DNA of 64,000 nucleotides from Symbiodinium natans (GCA_905221605.1 CAJNDS010002202.1:939879-1003878), one strand, 5' to 3'. Positions 40,770-51,944 are shown, counted from the first letter of the stretch. The notes: generated by a model from the sequence alone, not told the origin. Numbers and translations are program-made.

Positions 40770-41000
40770 CTGTGGGTTTAGGGTTTAGGGTTTAGGGTTT
40801 AGGGTTTAGGGTTTAGGGTTTAGGGTTTCGGGTTTCAGGGGCTAGCTTCAGAAAACTTTCCCCGAAAAGCCCAACAGCCACGGCAACAGCCCCAACCCGT
40901 GCTCCTAAGAAAAAAGGTGACAAAGCCCAGAGCTGAACACCTAAGCCCTAAACCCTAAACCCTAAACCCTAAACCCTAAACCCTAAACCCTAAATCCTAC

Positions 41001-41049
41001 TTCGCGCCTCCTCCCCTTCAGCCTTCGGGGGCTTCGCTGCCTTCTCCTT
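41001..41049 (-). CDS. Short exon, Lys/Ala-rich
   Basis: Acceptor CTGGAG|AAG; reads KEKAAKPPKAEGEEAR; donor CGAA|GTAGGA. Confidence 0.6.
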
Positions 41050-41059
41050 CTCCAGGGTG

Positions 41060-42320
41060 GCATGAGTTGGGGGATTCCAAGAGGCACGGTTTAGGGTTTA
41101 GGCTTTAGGGTTTAGGGTTAAGGTTTAGGATGTAGGGTTCCCAGAAGTAGGGTTTCAGGTTCGGGGTTGAGTTCGGTTTAGGGAGTTGGGAGTTTCCCCA
41201 AAAACCCCCCAGTTTGGGGAAATGCCCATGTTGTCGTGGAGTACCAGGAAACTGGGAATCCATCACTCGAAGACCTCAGGGCTTTTGGGCCCTGAAGTGA
41301 CTCAAGGTTACACTACATAGCTCTTTGGGGCTGTGGGGTCTGCCCAAAACACTATGATTTAGGGTTTAGGGTTTTTTGGGGTTTTTCGGGGTTTTGGGTT
41401 TGCCCTAAACCCGAAGCCCTAAAAGCGGCTAAAGACTTGAGGATGTGGGCAGCAAGCCCTGGCCTCTATCGAGATTTTGGCTCCAGCAGATTTTTGATGA
41501 GTGTTCGGGCTTGGGAGGGAGGGAGGGAGGGAGGGGGGGGGGGTGGGGGAGGGGGGGGGGGGGGGTGGCGGGGCGCTAATTACAGGATCTTCGATGAGGG
41601 TTTAGGTCTTTAGGTCTTTAGCGTTTATATAGGTCTTAGGGTTAAGGGTTCCGAAAGTGAAAGACACTTGGGGGGCATAGATCTAATGACGTGGGCTCGG
41701 GGTGTGTTGGGGCCCTCGGGAAACCAGTGCTTGCCAAGCTCTCTGAACCTAAGTTTCTTGAACCCTAACCCCAAACCCTAATCCTGAGCCCTAAACCCTA
41801 AACCCCATGTCCTAACCCTAAACCCTAAACCAAAAACTTAAACCCTAAACCCTAAACCCTAAACCTAAGACCTACAACCTAAACCTTGAACCCTAAAACT
41901 GCCAGTTGCCTTAACTTTCGCACATGCTCACACTGGCTGGGAGTTTACCCACCCTGAAGTCCGAAATCCCAGACCACACCACCTCCCGCCAAACTCTTCA
42001 GAAACCCTAAGCCCCAAAGCCTAAGCCCTATCTAAACCGTAAAACCCCATACCCTAAACCCGAAACCCAAGACCCCCTAAGCCCTATCTAAACCCTAAAC
42101 CCTATACCCTAAACCCTAAACCCAAGACCCTCACTTCTCACTCTCACTACTCTCACTCTCACCACTCTCACTCTCACTCTCACTCCCCTAAACCAAACCC
42201 TAAACCCTATACCCTAAACCCTAAACCCTAAACCCCATACCTTAAACCCTAAACCCTAAACCCTGTCCCCTAATCCCTGCACATCCCCCCCTCCCCTCCC
42301 CAACTCCCTCTCTCCAAAGC
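41060..42320. other. Intron, no exon seen
   Basis: Telomere-like words, a G-rich tract (41,510-41,570), a CTCACT microsatellite (42,130-42,190) and CCCTAAA-type units leading to the next exon. No credible coding frame. Confidence 0.5.
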
Positions 42321-42385
42321 CTTCTTGTGGTGGCTGCGCGGAATGCCGCCGGCTTTGAAGAAGAAGTTGACGACTGCTGTAAAGC
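42321..42385 (-). CDS. Exon with AG|GCTTT at both ends
   Basis: Acceptor CCAG|GCTTTAC, donor AAGAAG|GCTTTGG. Reads FTAVVNFFFKAGGIPRSH then HKK. The same word at both junctions suggests introns that inserted at similar sites. Confidence 0.65.
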
Positions 42386-42565
42386 CTGGTCTGCTGCAAG
42401 GGCTTTGCTCTTCTAGGCCTAGGAATGAGAAGGGTTTAGGGGTGTTAGGGCTTCGGGTTCAGGGGGGCACTTGCTTGTATCAGCCCTGAGCACCTTAAGC
42501 CTCCCCGAACTCCTCAGCACCCTCCACTCTAAAGCCCACAGCTTTCTAAGACCTTGTGTGTTTCC

Positions 42566-42674
42566 ATATGGTTGGTTGTCAAAAGTATGATCCCTTTTGG
42601 GGTACTCTATATATTAGGTGCCGTATTATAATAGGGGTCCAAAAAGGGACCAGAATTTTGACAACCACCCATAT
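42566..42674. mobile_element. MITE-like inverted repeat, ATATGGGTGGTTGTCAAAA
   Basis: 109 bp. Left arm ATATGGTTGGTTGTCAAAA..CCCTTTTGG and right arm CCAAAAAGGG..TTTTGACAACCACCCATAT are near-perfect complements. Confidence 0.75.
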
Positions 42675-43245
42675 ATACCACATACATATATGAGTTATGT
42701 ATCGGGGTAGAGTGGTAGAACACAGACTTGCCCAAGCACGAACCCCTTGTGTGTTCTGAACAACCCCTCTAAACCCCGTAACCCCCTAAACCCCCCAAAC
42801 CCTAAACCCCCCAAGGCCCTAAACTCTGCACCCTACACCCTAAACCCCAACCCCCCCCCCCCCCCCACCCCAGCAAACAGAATGGCACAGTGGACACCTG
42901 AGGCACCAAACCCTAGACCCTAAACCCTATATAAGCAATACCGGGGCACCTCATGCTTCTGCCTTGAAAGCCAGTAGTTGAGGGTTTAGGGTTTAGGGTT
43001 TAGGGCTTAGGGTTTAGGGTTTAGGGTTTAGGGTTAGACCATAATTATTTTTATGGGCTACAGTTTCCCATTTTGGGGGGTTCAGGCGCTTAAGGTATGG
43101 CTGATACACGGTGTTGGGTTTGGGGCTGATATTCCCTTAGAGGATCTTCCTGAACCCTCGCAAAGCTTCTGCCCGAGGTCACCCCATCGTTACCCTAAAC
43201 CCCAAACCCCAAACCCCAAACCCCAAACCCTAAACCCCGAGATGC

Positions 43246-43295
43246 GCTCCATAGGCCTTTCGGTGGCTCCGGCGGCGTGTTGAAGGCCGGGTTGC
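43246..43295 (-). CDS. Short exon, Pro-rich
   Basis: Acceptor GCTCAG|GCAAC (AG|GC type); reads NPAFNTPPEPPKGLWS; donor GGAGC|GCATCT (GC). Confidence 0.55.
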
Positions 43296-43649
43296 CTGAG
43301 CTGCAGGTATAGGGCTCTTAAGGGAGGGGGTTTGGGGTTTAGGGTTTAGGGTTTAGGGTTTAGGGTTTAGGGTTTAGGGTTTAGTTCTCTAATTTCGAAT
43401 ACTTAGGGAGGGGGTTCGAAGACCAAACTGGCTTAGCGCTCCAGAGGTCTATTGCAGGCTTTTGGTGACGGATCCATTCAGCCAGGCTTCATGAACGTTG
43501 GTCCTTTACCCTCTCAGGGTTTAGGGTTTAAGGTCTACCAAACAATCTCATAAGCATAATTATGCATATGGTTTTTTCGGAGCGTTTGGAGCCTCAGCCC
43601 TTAACCCCAAACTCTTACTGTAAGTCCTAAACCCCCCCCCTCAAGACAC

Positions 43650-43712
43650 TTCTCGCTGAACGCACGTTCCACCAGCCAAGCTGCCCCGCTCCTCGCACTC
43701 AACGTAAATGAC
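43650..43712 (-). CDS. Exon, Cys-containing
   Basis: Acceptor GCTGAAG|GTC; reads VIYVECEERGSLAGGTCVQ then RE; donor GAGAA|GTGTCT. Two Cys spaced as in small disulphide domains. Confidence 0.6.
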
Positions 43713-43791
43713 CTTCAGCTCTCAAGTCTAGGGTTTAGGGTTTAGGGTTTAGGGTTTAGGGTTTAGGGTTTAGGGAAAAAAGGATCCTAAT

Positions 43792-43938
43792 GGGAACCCC
43801 GAACAGGGAACCCCAAGAATAGAGTAGGAATGTGGCGGGGATGCAGGGACCTTTGGGAGGTATATTCCTACTAGATGGTTTAGGGTTTTGGATTTAGGGT
43901 TCCTACTATGTTCTTGGGGTTCCTTGTTTGGAGCTCCC
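43792..43938. mobile_element. Inverted-repeat element, 39 bp arms, telomere-like centre
   Basis: GGGAACCCCGAACAGGGAAC..CCAAGAATAGAGTAGGAA at left; TTCCTACTATGTTCTTGGGG..TTCCTTGTTTGGAGCTCCC at right. The middle includes TTTAGGGTTTTGGATTTAGGG. Confidence 0.75.
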
Positions 43939-44115
43939 TATAAAGTCCCTTGAACATTGGGCTTTGGTAGGATTCAAGCCAGGGAGGGGCCTTTACACTC
44001 TAAAGAAAAGCTTAAGGTTTTAAGGGCTAGATACATGGGTCCCGTAGTATGAGCCCTTGGAAGGGTACCCCTCATATACCCCCAATATACCCTTTTGAAA
44101 TTAAGGGCCCGTACT

Positions 44116-44228
44116 CTTGGCTGCACTTAGGAGGGTAGCAAAAAACCTACACTTTTAGCTGCCTTATTAAGAAACCCAAGAAACCCAAAAAGGCTAAGGA
44201 TCTAAAGTTGCAGTAAAGTACCACAAAG
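44116..44228 (+). repeat. 113 bp dispersed repeat, copy 2
   Basis: Second copy of the 36,064 unit. Inserted inside a TAGTTACATGGTCCCT-family repeat, since ACCCTTTTGAAATTAAGG occurs on both of its sides (44,091 and 44,246), as a target duplication would. Confidence 0.75.
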
Positions 44229-44340
44229 CGTATATACCCCCAATAGACCCTTTTGAAATTAAGGAACCCTACATCAGAACCCTTTGAAGGAGGTAACGGA
44301 CCATATTTAGGGCCAATGAGACAGCCCCTAAGCCGTAAAC

Positions 44341-44367
44341 CTTCAGCCGCATCCTCTCCAGTCGGCT
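44341..44367 (-). CDS. Microexon, 9 codons
   Basis: Acceptor GGCTGCAG|AGC; reads SRLERMRLK; donor AAG|GTTTACGG. Confidence 0.4.
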
Positions 44368-44506
44368 CTGCAGCCCCGATCCCGGGTTTAGGGTTTAGGG
44401 TTTAGGGCTTAGGGTTTAGGGTTTAGGGCTTAGGGCTTAGGGTTTAGGGTTTAGGGTTTAGGGTTTAGGGTTTAGGGTTTAGGGTTTAGGGCTTAGGGTT
44501 CTCTAC

Positions 44507-44623
44507 CTTCCCGGCTTTGATTCTCGCGTACACATGGTCGTTGCCGTCATTCACGGTTCTCGGCTCAATCTCTCCATTGCGCGCCTGATGCGCCTCAGGC
44601 CTCTCCCAACTCTCCGTGACGTT
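44507..44623 (-). CDS. Exon, 39 codons
   Basis: Acceptor TTCGAG|AAC; reads NVTESWERPEAHQARNGE then IEPRTVNDGNDHVYARIK and AGK; donor AAG|GTAGAG. Phase 0 at both ends. Its flanking arrays are oriented opposite to most other exons. Confidence 0.7.
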
Positions 44624-44701
44624 CTCGAACCCTAAACCCTAAACCCTAAACCCTAAACCCTAAACCCTAAACCCTCAACCCTCAACCCTCAACCCTCAAC
44701 C

Positions 44702-44810
44702 CTGATGATTCCACACGTCTTTCATGATAGCTGCGGCATATGCCAACGTTGGCTCCATCCATGCATGGGGATCTTCCCTCAATCCTTTCACCACCATCCA
44801 AGAAACCAGC
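44702..44810 (-). CDS. Exon joined to 44,955-45,001
   Basis: Acceptor TTTAG|GCT. Spliced in phase to the previous exon it gives CMCKAGFLDGGERIEGR then SPCMDGANVGICRSYHE, with Cys spacing like an EGF- or toxin-like knot (speculative). A second frame (REDPHAWMEPTLAYAAAIM) is also open. Confidence 0.5.
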
Positions 44811-44954
44811 CTAAACCCCTAAACCCCAGAACGCTGCACTTCCTACTCTCCCTAAACCCTATAGATCCTAGACCCTAAACCCTAAACTCTAAGCCCTAAA
44901 CCCTAAACCCTAACCCAAAACCCTAAACTCCCTGAAAAGCCCAACGGAGCGTGC

Positions 44955-45001
44955 CTTGCACATGCAGTCCTCACCTGCGGTGGCAACCTCGAAGTTGTTT
45001 C
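44955..45001 (-). CDS. Short exon
   Basis: Acceptor TTCGCAG|GA; reads NNFEVATAGEDCMCK; donor TGCAAG|GCACGC (GC). Shares AGGC with the next acceptor (TTTAG|GCT). Confidence 0.6.
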
Positions 45002-45747
45002 CTGCGAACGAGACCCAAGGGTTTAGGGTTTAGGGTTTTGGGTTTAGGGAGAGAGAAGGAAGCTTAGGGAGAGAGTAGGAAGTCTAGGGTTTGGGGTTTG
45101 GGAATTGGGTTTAGGGATTGGGGTTTAGGGCTTCGTGTTTAGGTTTTGTATGGGGTCTAGGGTTTAGGGTTTAGGGCTTAGGGTTTAGGGTTGAGGGTCA
45201 GTAGCCTTCTGAAATTTTGAAGGGTGCAGAGGAACTCAGATCAGAAAAGGGAGTAACGGTAACACTTGGCCTCCGGCCCCTGAGATACAGTTAGGTTAGG
45301 GTTTAGGGTTTAGGGTTTAGGGCTTAGGGTTGAGGGTTTGGGGTTTAGGGCCTTTAGGGTTGAGGGTTTACCGAAAAAAGTCCAAAGACTTGGCTGGGGA
45401 GAGGCGGCGAGTCATAAAGTGGGTACTTTGGGTTCTTTCACTAGGTCCAAGAGAGAGCAAGGAATATGCAAGGTGCCGTTCTTTTTGGTTTGAAAGGGCT
45501 GCGAGAAGAAGCTAAACCCCAAAAGAAAGGGAATAAGAGCCTCCTCTGGGTCCTAGTTGCGCTGTAGCTGGGAGGCTAGGGGGGGGATTTTACCCCCCCT
45601 ATACACCCCCTAGACCCCTTTTATAGCCCCTCTTAAACCCCGCTTATACCGATACCCCCATTTTGACCCCCTCATAGCCCCCGCCCCGGCCCTTCAACCC
45701 CACACGTGCGCTCTTCACTTCACGAGCGTCCCTGCCTTCAGACTCAC

Positions 45748-45778
45748 CATCGCTGTAGATCGCTCCAACTGACAAGTC
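45748..45778 (-). CDS. Microexon with canonical donor
   Basis: Acceptor GGGCAG|GAC; reads DLSVGAIYSD; donor GATG|GTGAGT, the best consensus donor in the window. Confidence 0.5.
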
Positions 45779-46087
45779 CTGCCCGCATGTCACCCTAAAA
45801 CCTAAACCCTACACCCTGAACCCTAAACCCTAAACCCTAAACCCTAAACCCTAAACCCTAAAGCCTCAACTGTAGGTGTAAGGTTTGGGCCGATGCACAG
45901 TTGCAACTACATCACCTGAAGAGATCAATCGCACATCGCAAGTAGTCGACCTGACAGGTTTAGGGTTCAGGGTTTAGGGTTTAGGGTTTGGGGTTTAGGG
46001 TTTAGGGTTTAGGGATTTAGGGTTCAGGGTTTAGGGTTTAGGGTTTGTTTCAGGAAAACATAGACACACGGAGAGTGAAGCAATGCA

Positions 46088-46230
46088 TTAATCCCCCCCG
46101 AATATTACCCCCCCCCTACCCCCGAATATTCAAATCCCCCAGTATACTATCATGTAACTATCATGGGGGGGGGGGGGGGGGTGTTTAATCTTAGGGGGTG
46201 GGGGGGTAAATATTAGGGGGAAGGGATTAA
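46088..46230. mobile_element. C/G-run inverted-repeat element
   Basis: TTAATCCCCCCCGAATATTA at left and TAAATATTAGGGGGAAGGGATTAA at right pair, as do the inner C and G runs, around a short loop (AGTATACTATCATGTAACT). Could extrude as a cruciform. Confidence 0.75.
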
Positions 46231-46239
46231 ACATGTCCA

Positions 46240-47245
46240 TGACTTTGTGCTTATAGCAGGCAGGAGGGCTCAACACTCCGGATTCTGCGTGCCGTCTTGC
46301 TTCACCGAACCTTTTTTGTTTTCAGGTTTAGGGGTTACAAGGCTTGGGATTTAGGCTTGTGGGTTCAGGTATAGGGTTTAGGGAAAAGAGTGAGATCACT
46401 TTATTAGCAATCAGCCTCTGAGACTTGCACACATTGAGATTCCTGGGTCTTTGGGGTCATGGGAAGGTAAAAGACCCCAGTCAATGCCCTAAGCTGAAGA
46501 ATCTTCATACATCAGGGTGCCTTTCATTCAGGCGCGCTGCGCTTTAATTGGTCAACCGGGTACTCAGAAGTAGTACGAACACGGCGCATAGACGCCCGTG
46601 GGTTGACCTTCATGTTTCGGGGTTTTGCAGCATGATTAGGCGTTACCAGTACTCACCGGCTCTGTATGTTGTAGCCTCAAGTTTGACGCACGTCGTCCTT
46701 AGGATAAGCAAGAAGAACTTGGCATGACATTTTTTCATACCTCAACACACTTTGCGTAATAAAACAAACCCTTCAACCCACATGCTGACCCTAGAATCCT
46801 TGGAGCCCAAACAAAGGCTGAAGAAAGCAGAGCCTGCAACCCAAACCCCGACCTCAAACTTGAGCGATCGTACTTCTACAGGTAGTTTTGTGCGGACGAT
46901 GTTTGTCTTGCTTTTGGGAATGTCTGAAGGGAAAGCAACGAACTCAGTGCAAATACCAATGTAAACAGCCTCTGCGCTCTTTCCAACATGATTTTCGAGA
47001 ATCCTGGGGCGTCTACGCGCCGTGTAACTAGTAGCACCCTAACGTGGGTCATGATTCCAGCTACCCTACCTACAACCCTACACTTATGCGTATGCGTGAA
47101 GCTCCAAGAGACCGTGGACCCTAAACCCCAAAACCCTACACCCAAAACCCTGAACCCGAATACCCGGTAACCCTAAACCCTCAACCCTCAACCCTCAACC
47201 CTCAACCCTAAACCCTAAACCCTAAACCCTAAACCCTAATCAGTG
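46240..47245. other. Long unique stretch without telomere arrays
   Basis: From 46,240 to about 47,165 there are almost no TTTAGGG-type units. Frames on both strands (for example 46,876-47,145 minus) are open for 70-90 codons but lack composition or splice support. Possibly a diverged inserted element or a gene part I do not recognise. Confidence 0.35.
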
Positions 47246-47332
47246 AACAGCCGAACTCCGGGGCTGCTGCGTTGATCGCGCCATCATGGAGCTTGAGGAT
47301 GCGCTTGTAGGAGCATTCAATCGTGGCGTTGC
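47246..47332 (-). CDS. Exon, WD40-like blade
   Basis: Acceptor CCCGAG|GCAAC (AG|GC type); reads NATIECSYKRILKLHDGA then INAAAPEF; donor TTCG|GCTGTT (GC). RILKLHDGAINA.A matches the strand-D to strand-A passage of WD40 blades (L..H.G.I.A). Confidence 0.7.
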
Positions 47333-47699
47333 CTCGGGTCCCCGGAAGTATGCTTTTAGATTTAGGGTTTGGGGTTTAGGGTTTAGGGTTTAGGGTTTAG
47401 GGTTTAGGGTTCAGGGTTTAGGGTTTAGAGTTTTATTGTTGAGGGTTGAATGTTGCATGGTTCAGGGTAAGGCATTAGGGAGTTTAGATGTTCAGGGAGA
47501 CTGAAGGAAAGGGAGTTTAGAGTGTCTACGGGCTCGGGGATTTTCGCACAAAAGGTCCTGAATTCCAGTGACGGGGTCCTGCCCCTTTGAACCCACAACG
47601 CCCCCCAAAGCCTTGCCTTTTTTGGGGAGCTTAAGGGAGCTTAGGTTTCCCTCAGCTCTAAACCCTAAACCCTTGCTCTAAGGGCACCCTAACCCTAAA

Positions 47700-48240
47700 C
47701 CCTAAACCCTAAACCCTAAACCCTAAACCCTAAACCCTAAACCCTAAACCCTGTACCCTAAACCTGCAAAGACCGAAGCCCCACACCAGCAGGTTCCTTG
47801 GCTTTCGTAATCTTCTAACACCTAGCCGCCAAGGAGGGTGGGGTAGGTGCATCTGACCTAACCCTAAATCCTAAAGATTGCACCTTAAACCCTAAACCCT
47901 GAACCCGAAAGCCCTGAAGCCCTAAACCCCAAAGCCCCAAACCTCCCATGAAAAAAACCTCAAAAACCCCAATCGTGACCCCCAAAGGCCCCACAAAGAA
48001 CAACCAAACCACAAGCTCAGAAAAACAAAACACCACCAGATACCAATCCACAAAGAACAGCTCTACACCCTACACTCTCGAAATAGTTGCATGGGCCCTT
48101 AGTATGGGCCCATAAACAGGTACCCGCATATACTGCCTATATACACTCTATACAAATTAAGGGGCCATACATCAGAACCCTTTAAGGAGGTGAGGGACCA
48201 TATGGGCCCACGAAACCCTAACCCCTAAACCCTAAACCCC
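47700..48240. other. CCCTAAA array and dispersed repeat
   Basis: Pure CCCTAAA at 47,692-47,755; a member of the TAGTTACATGG family at 48,078-48,205. The minus frame at 47,815-48,051 is repeat translation. No exon. Confidence 0.6.
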
Positions 48241-48470
48241 AAACCCTAAACCCTAAACCGTAGACACACCCTAGTGAGCCCCGTCACCCTAAATAGACTT
48301 CGGGTCTAGCGGCCTAGCGACTGAGGGCTCACAGGGCTTAGGGGCACCCTCGAAACCCCTAAAACCCTAAACCCTAAGCCCTACTAAACCCTAAACCCTA
48401 AACCCTAAACCCTAAACCCTAAACCCTAAAACCCTAAACCCTAAAAGCCCGAAACCCTGAACCCTGCAGC

Positions 48471-48535
48471 CCAGGGGGCCCATTTCGTCCGGCTCGCCGT
48501 AGAGGTTGAGAAGATAGAAGTCGCCATGCGCATTC
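48471..48535 (-). CDS. Exon, propeller-like strand
   Basis: Acceptor GCTTCAG|G; reads NAHGDFYLLNLYGEPDE then MGPL; donor CTGG|GCTGCA (GC). H/N-G-D-F-Y-L-L-N-L-Y is typical beta-propeller wording. Confidence 0.65.
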
Positions 48536-49333
48536 CTGAAGCGATGCGTTGTAGGGTTTAGGGTCTAGGGTTTAGGGTTTAGGGTTTAGGGTTTAGGGTT
48601 TAGGGTGTAGGGTGTAGGGTGTAGGGTTTAGGGTTTAGGGTTTGGGATGTTCCTTGGCGGTTGTGGGGCTTGAACTGAGGGAGGTGTCAGCCCTGAATCT
48701 GGAACATAGACCTTTATGACCCGAAGCCCCAAACCCCTAACTCCCAACTATGTCGGGCAGCAACCCCAAAACCCCAAGCCCTAAACACTAGGGTCTTAAT
48801 AGGGTTTAGGGTTTAGATTGCCAGGTGTCACGCCAGCGGCGGCCCCCGAGAACCCGAAACTATGAACTAAGGGTCCCTTCTAAGGGTCCCTTCTTATATC
48901 CCTCAAGTCACATGGCTGACAGAACCGCCCTGGCATGCCCTGAAAATCTTAGGGTTTTAGGGTTTTGGGTTTAGGGTTTAGGGTTTAGTTAGGGTTGAGG
49001 GCTTGCATTTTCTGACCACTCAGGACTTCACTTGACACCGTCAGCCATACAATGTAACAACATGCCGAATCCCTAAACGCTAAGCCAATGTTCCATCCGA
49101 CCACCAAAGAAAACCAACGAGGCTGGAGGGTAGCCCCTACATAGTCCCAACAGTTCCGTGTAAGGGTACCTCCTCAGCATTCAGGAACCCACATATAAAC
49201 CCCAAACCCTAAACCCCAAACCCTTGCCCTAACCCTAGCCCTAAACCCTAGCCCTAAACCCTAAACCCTAAACCCTAAACCCTATACCCTCTAGCCAGAC
49301 TCTACCCCAAACCCAAAACCCTGAACCTTAACC

Positions 49334-49414
49334 CTTCATGGGGCGAAGTCTCCCGCTTGCAATAGGCCCATCTCGCCGCTTCTCAGCGGGCTCTGCCCCC
49401 ACCTCCGTACAGCA
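49334..49414 (-). CDS. Exon, charged
   Basis: Acceptor CCTTCAG|TGC; reads TEVGAEPAEKRRDGPIAS then GRLRPMK; donor probably AAGG|GTTAAG. Confidence 0.5.
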
Positions 49415-49439
49415 CTGAAGGGATTGAGGCCAGGGTTTA

Positions 49440-50890
49440 GGGTTTAGGGTTTAGGGTTTAGGGTTTAGGGTTTAGGGTTTAGGGTTTAGGGTTTATATAG
49501 GGTTTAGGGTTTAGGGTTTAGGGTCTAGGGTTTAGGGTTTAGGGGTTGATTAGGACTTAGGGCTTAGGGCTTAGGGTTTAAGGTTAGGGATTGAGGTTAT
49601 AGGGTTAACGCGATAACTTAAGGACTTTTTGAGTGTCGCAGTTCGGGGTTTCAGGGTTTGGGGCCAGTGGGCTGCAAGAAGCCTTAAGGGGTTTAGAGTT
49701 TAGGGTTTCGGGGGGTCTAAGGTTTAGGCATTAAAACATGAACCCGAAACCCTTTAGGGGTCTAGAAGGTTCAAAGGTGTTAACCCCACAGGCGCTGAAG
49801 GTATACACGCCCAGAGCTTAGGTACCTGAGGAAAAGGCATTATAAAACCTTAAAACCCTGCAAGGCTTTTGAAGGTTTAAGGCCTGGGGATTGAAACCTA
49901 GGTTCGGGCATTCAAACTGGTTTAAGCCTTAATCCCTATAGGGCCCCTATAGGGTTAGGTGCTTAATTGCCGGTTCGGTGTCGAGGGTTGATTCAGGATC
50001 GGTTATTGCTGCGAGGGACTAGATCGGAAGGGATTCTGGATAGTAAAAGAATGTAAAAAGGGTAGATATATATATATATATGTATATATTGATTGATTGT
50101 CGTTTGAACCAATACTGATTTCATTATACTATGTTTTTACATCTTTTATTGGGGTGGGGGGCGGGGGTGGGGGGGGGAGGGGTTGCTGGGCGCTAAGTTC
50201 GTAGACACAGGAATTACTTCTCGGACACTCTAGACCTCTGTAAGGCCTAAGGCTTCAACTCGCCCCAGGAGGGGCCTCCTAGCCCAGAAATCCTCAAAAA
50301 AGAGTCCTCCCTATCCCTAAACCCTAAACCCGCGCCCGGCACCTTAACCACTTAAACGTACATCGTCATGAGGCTGAGCCCTACAAACACTGAACCTCAA
50401 ACCTCAAACCCCAAAATTTCGAAACCTCGGCAGGCCCTATTCGACACAAACTAAACCCGACAACCTTGAAATCCAAAAACCCTAAACTCCCAACCCCAAA
50501 CCCCAAACCCGTCTGCAAAATCGGCTGGCTCTCTTCAACCCAACACTGTACTTTAGGGTCTAAGGTTTAGGGTTGAACCCTTGAACCCGGAACATTCACA
50601 AGGACTTGCATGGTTTTGGGGCACTTGGTAAGCAGACATTGCCACAGACTTGCCCTAAAGCAAGAACCGCAAGGACTCTAGCCCCCAAAAGGCCCCTAGC
50701 AGGCGCAAAAACCACAAAGGCAACAAAACCTAAACCCTAAACCCCAAACCCTATCCCTGAACCCCAAACCCTAAACCCCAAGCCCTAAACCCCAAACCCT
50801 AACCCTAAACCCCAAACCCTAAACACTAAACCCCAAACCCTAACCCGAAACCCCAAACCCCAAACCCCAAACCCTAAACCCTAAACCCTA
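49440..50890. other. Intron, telomere-like arrays at both ends
   Basis: TTTAGGG (49,435-49,545) at one end and CCCTAAA/CCCCAAA (50,725-50,892) at the other; the middle contains a TATA tract (50,064-50,090) and a G-rich stretch (50,150-50,182). No exon found. Confidence 0.6.
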
Positions 50891-50893
50891 AAC

Positions 50894-50975
50894 CTTGGAG
50901 GCGGCGCCTCAGTCCCCTCGCCGCCGGACGGCGGTGGAGCACCAAAGGGGTCGCCCCAGCGCGAACCTCGGTTGG
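50894..50975 (-). CDS. Exon, Gly/Pro-rich
   Basis: Acceptor CCTCAAG|CC; reads NRGSRWGDPFGAPPPSGGE then GTEAPP, a disordered linker; donor TCCAAG|GTTTAGGG supplied by the telomere repeat. Confidence 0.65.
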
Positions 50976-51436
50976 CTTGAGGGTGTTTACGTTTCTTGGT
51001 TTAGGGTTTAGGGTTTAGGGTTTATGGTTGAGGGTTGAGGGTTTAGGGTTTAGGGGTTAGGGTTTAGGGTTTAGGGTAAACCCATAAGCCCGAAATCCTT
51101 ACAACAACTCGCTCTTTTGGAGGTCTCTCTGCCTGAATGCGAAGAAGAGCGCGAGCCTCCGAGCTAGATAAACAAGCCCATGAGGTTCAGGAAGTCAGGA
51201 TAAGGTTTAGTGTTTAGGGTTTAGGCTTTAGGGTTTAGGGTTTAGGGGTTTAGGATTTCGGGTTTAGGGTTTAGGGTTTCGGGTGTAGGGTTTAGGGCTG
51301 AAGGGTTTGTGGCTTCGGGGAGTCATGGGTTCAGTGTCTGGGGGGAGCCACATCGCAGTTCCCCAAGATCCCTTCTTGGGAATGAGCCTGACCTTTGCAA
51401 TTGGGCCTTTCATGGGCCTTGGTTCCGGAATCTTCC

Positions 51437-51548
51437 CTTGGCTGCACTTAGGAGGGTAGCTATAAATTAAACTTTTAGCTGCCTTATTAAGAAACCCAAG
51501 AAACCCACAAAGGCTCGGGATCTAAAGTTGCAGTAAAGCACCACAAAG
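51437..51548 (+). repeat. 113 bp dispersed repeat, copy 3
   Basis: Third copy of the 36,064 unit, starting CTTGGCTGCACTTAGGAGGG and ending AGCACCACAAAG. Confidence 0.75.
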
Positions 51549-51572
51549 TTCCGTGTTCCGACATTTTGCTAC

Positions 51573-51612
51573 AGATACAGACGGCGAGTCCCGGTCGAGC
51601 GTGGCCACACAC
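51573..51612 (-). CDS. Short exon, Cys-rich
   Basis: Acceptor CTTGAG|GTG; reads VCGHARPGLAVCI; donor ATCT|GTAGCA. Confidence 0.5.
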
Positions 51613-51944
51613 CTCAAGATACCATAAACCCTATACCCTATACCCTAAACCCTGAACCCTAAACCCTAAACCCTAAACCCTAGACCTGACCCTGAACCCT
51701 AAACTCCCTAAACCCCATACCTCAAGCACGTAGCCGCGTTCAAAACATGAGGCAGCACATGGCAGCACGATGCAGAACAGGCCCCACGCGAATCTGACTC
51801 ACACGAATAGGGCTTTGGAGTTAATTGTTTTAGGGTTTATAAAGGGTTTGGGGCTTAGGTTTTAGGCTTTAGGGTGGCTTCAACAACGGCTGCATCGTTG
51901 CAGCTGCATTGGGAGCGCCCTCGGAACTGCCCGGTATGGGGTTT

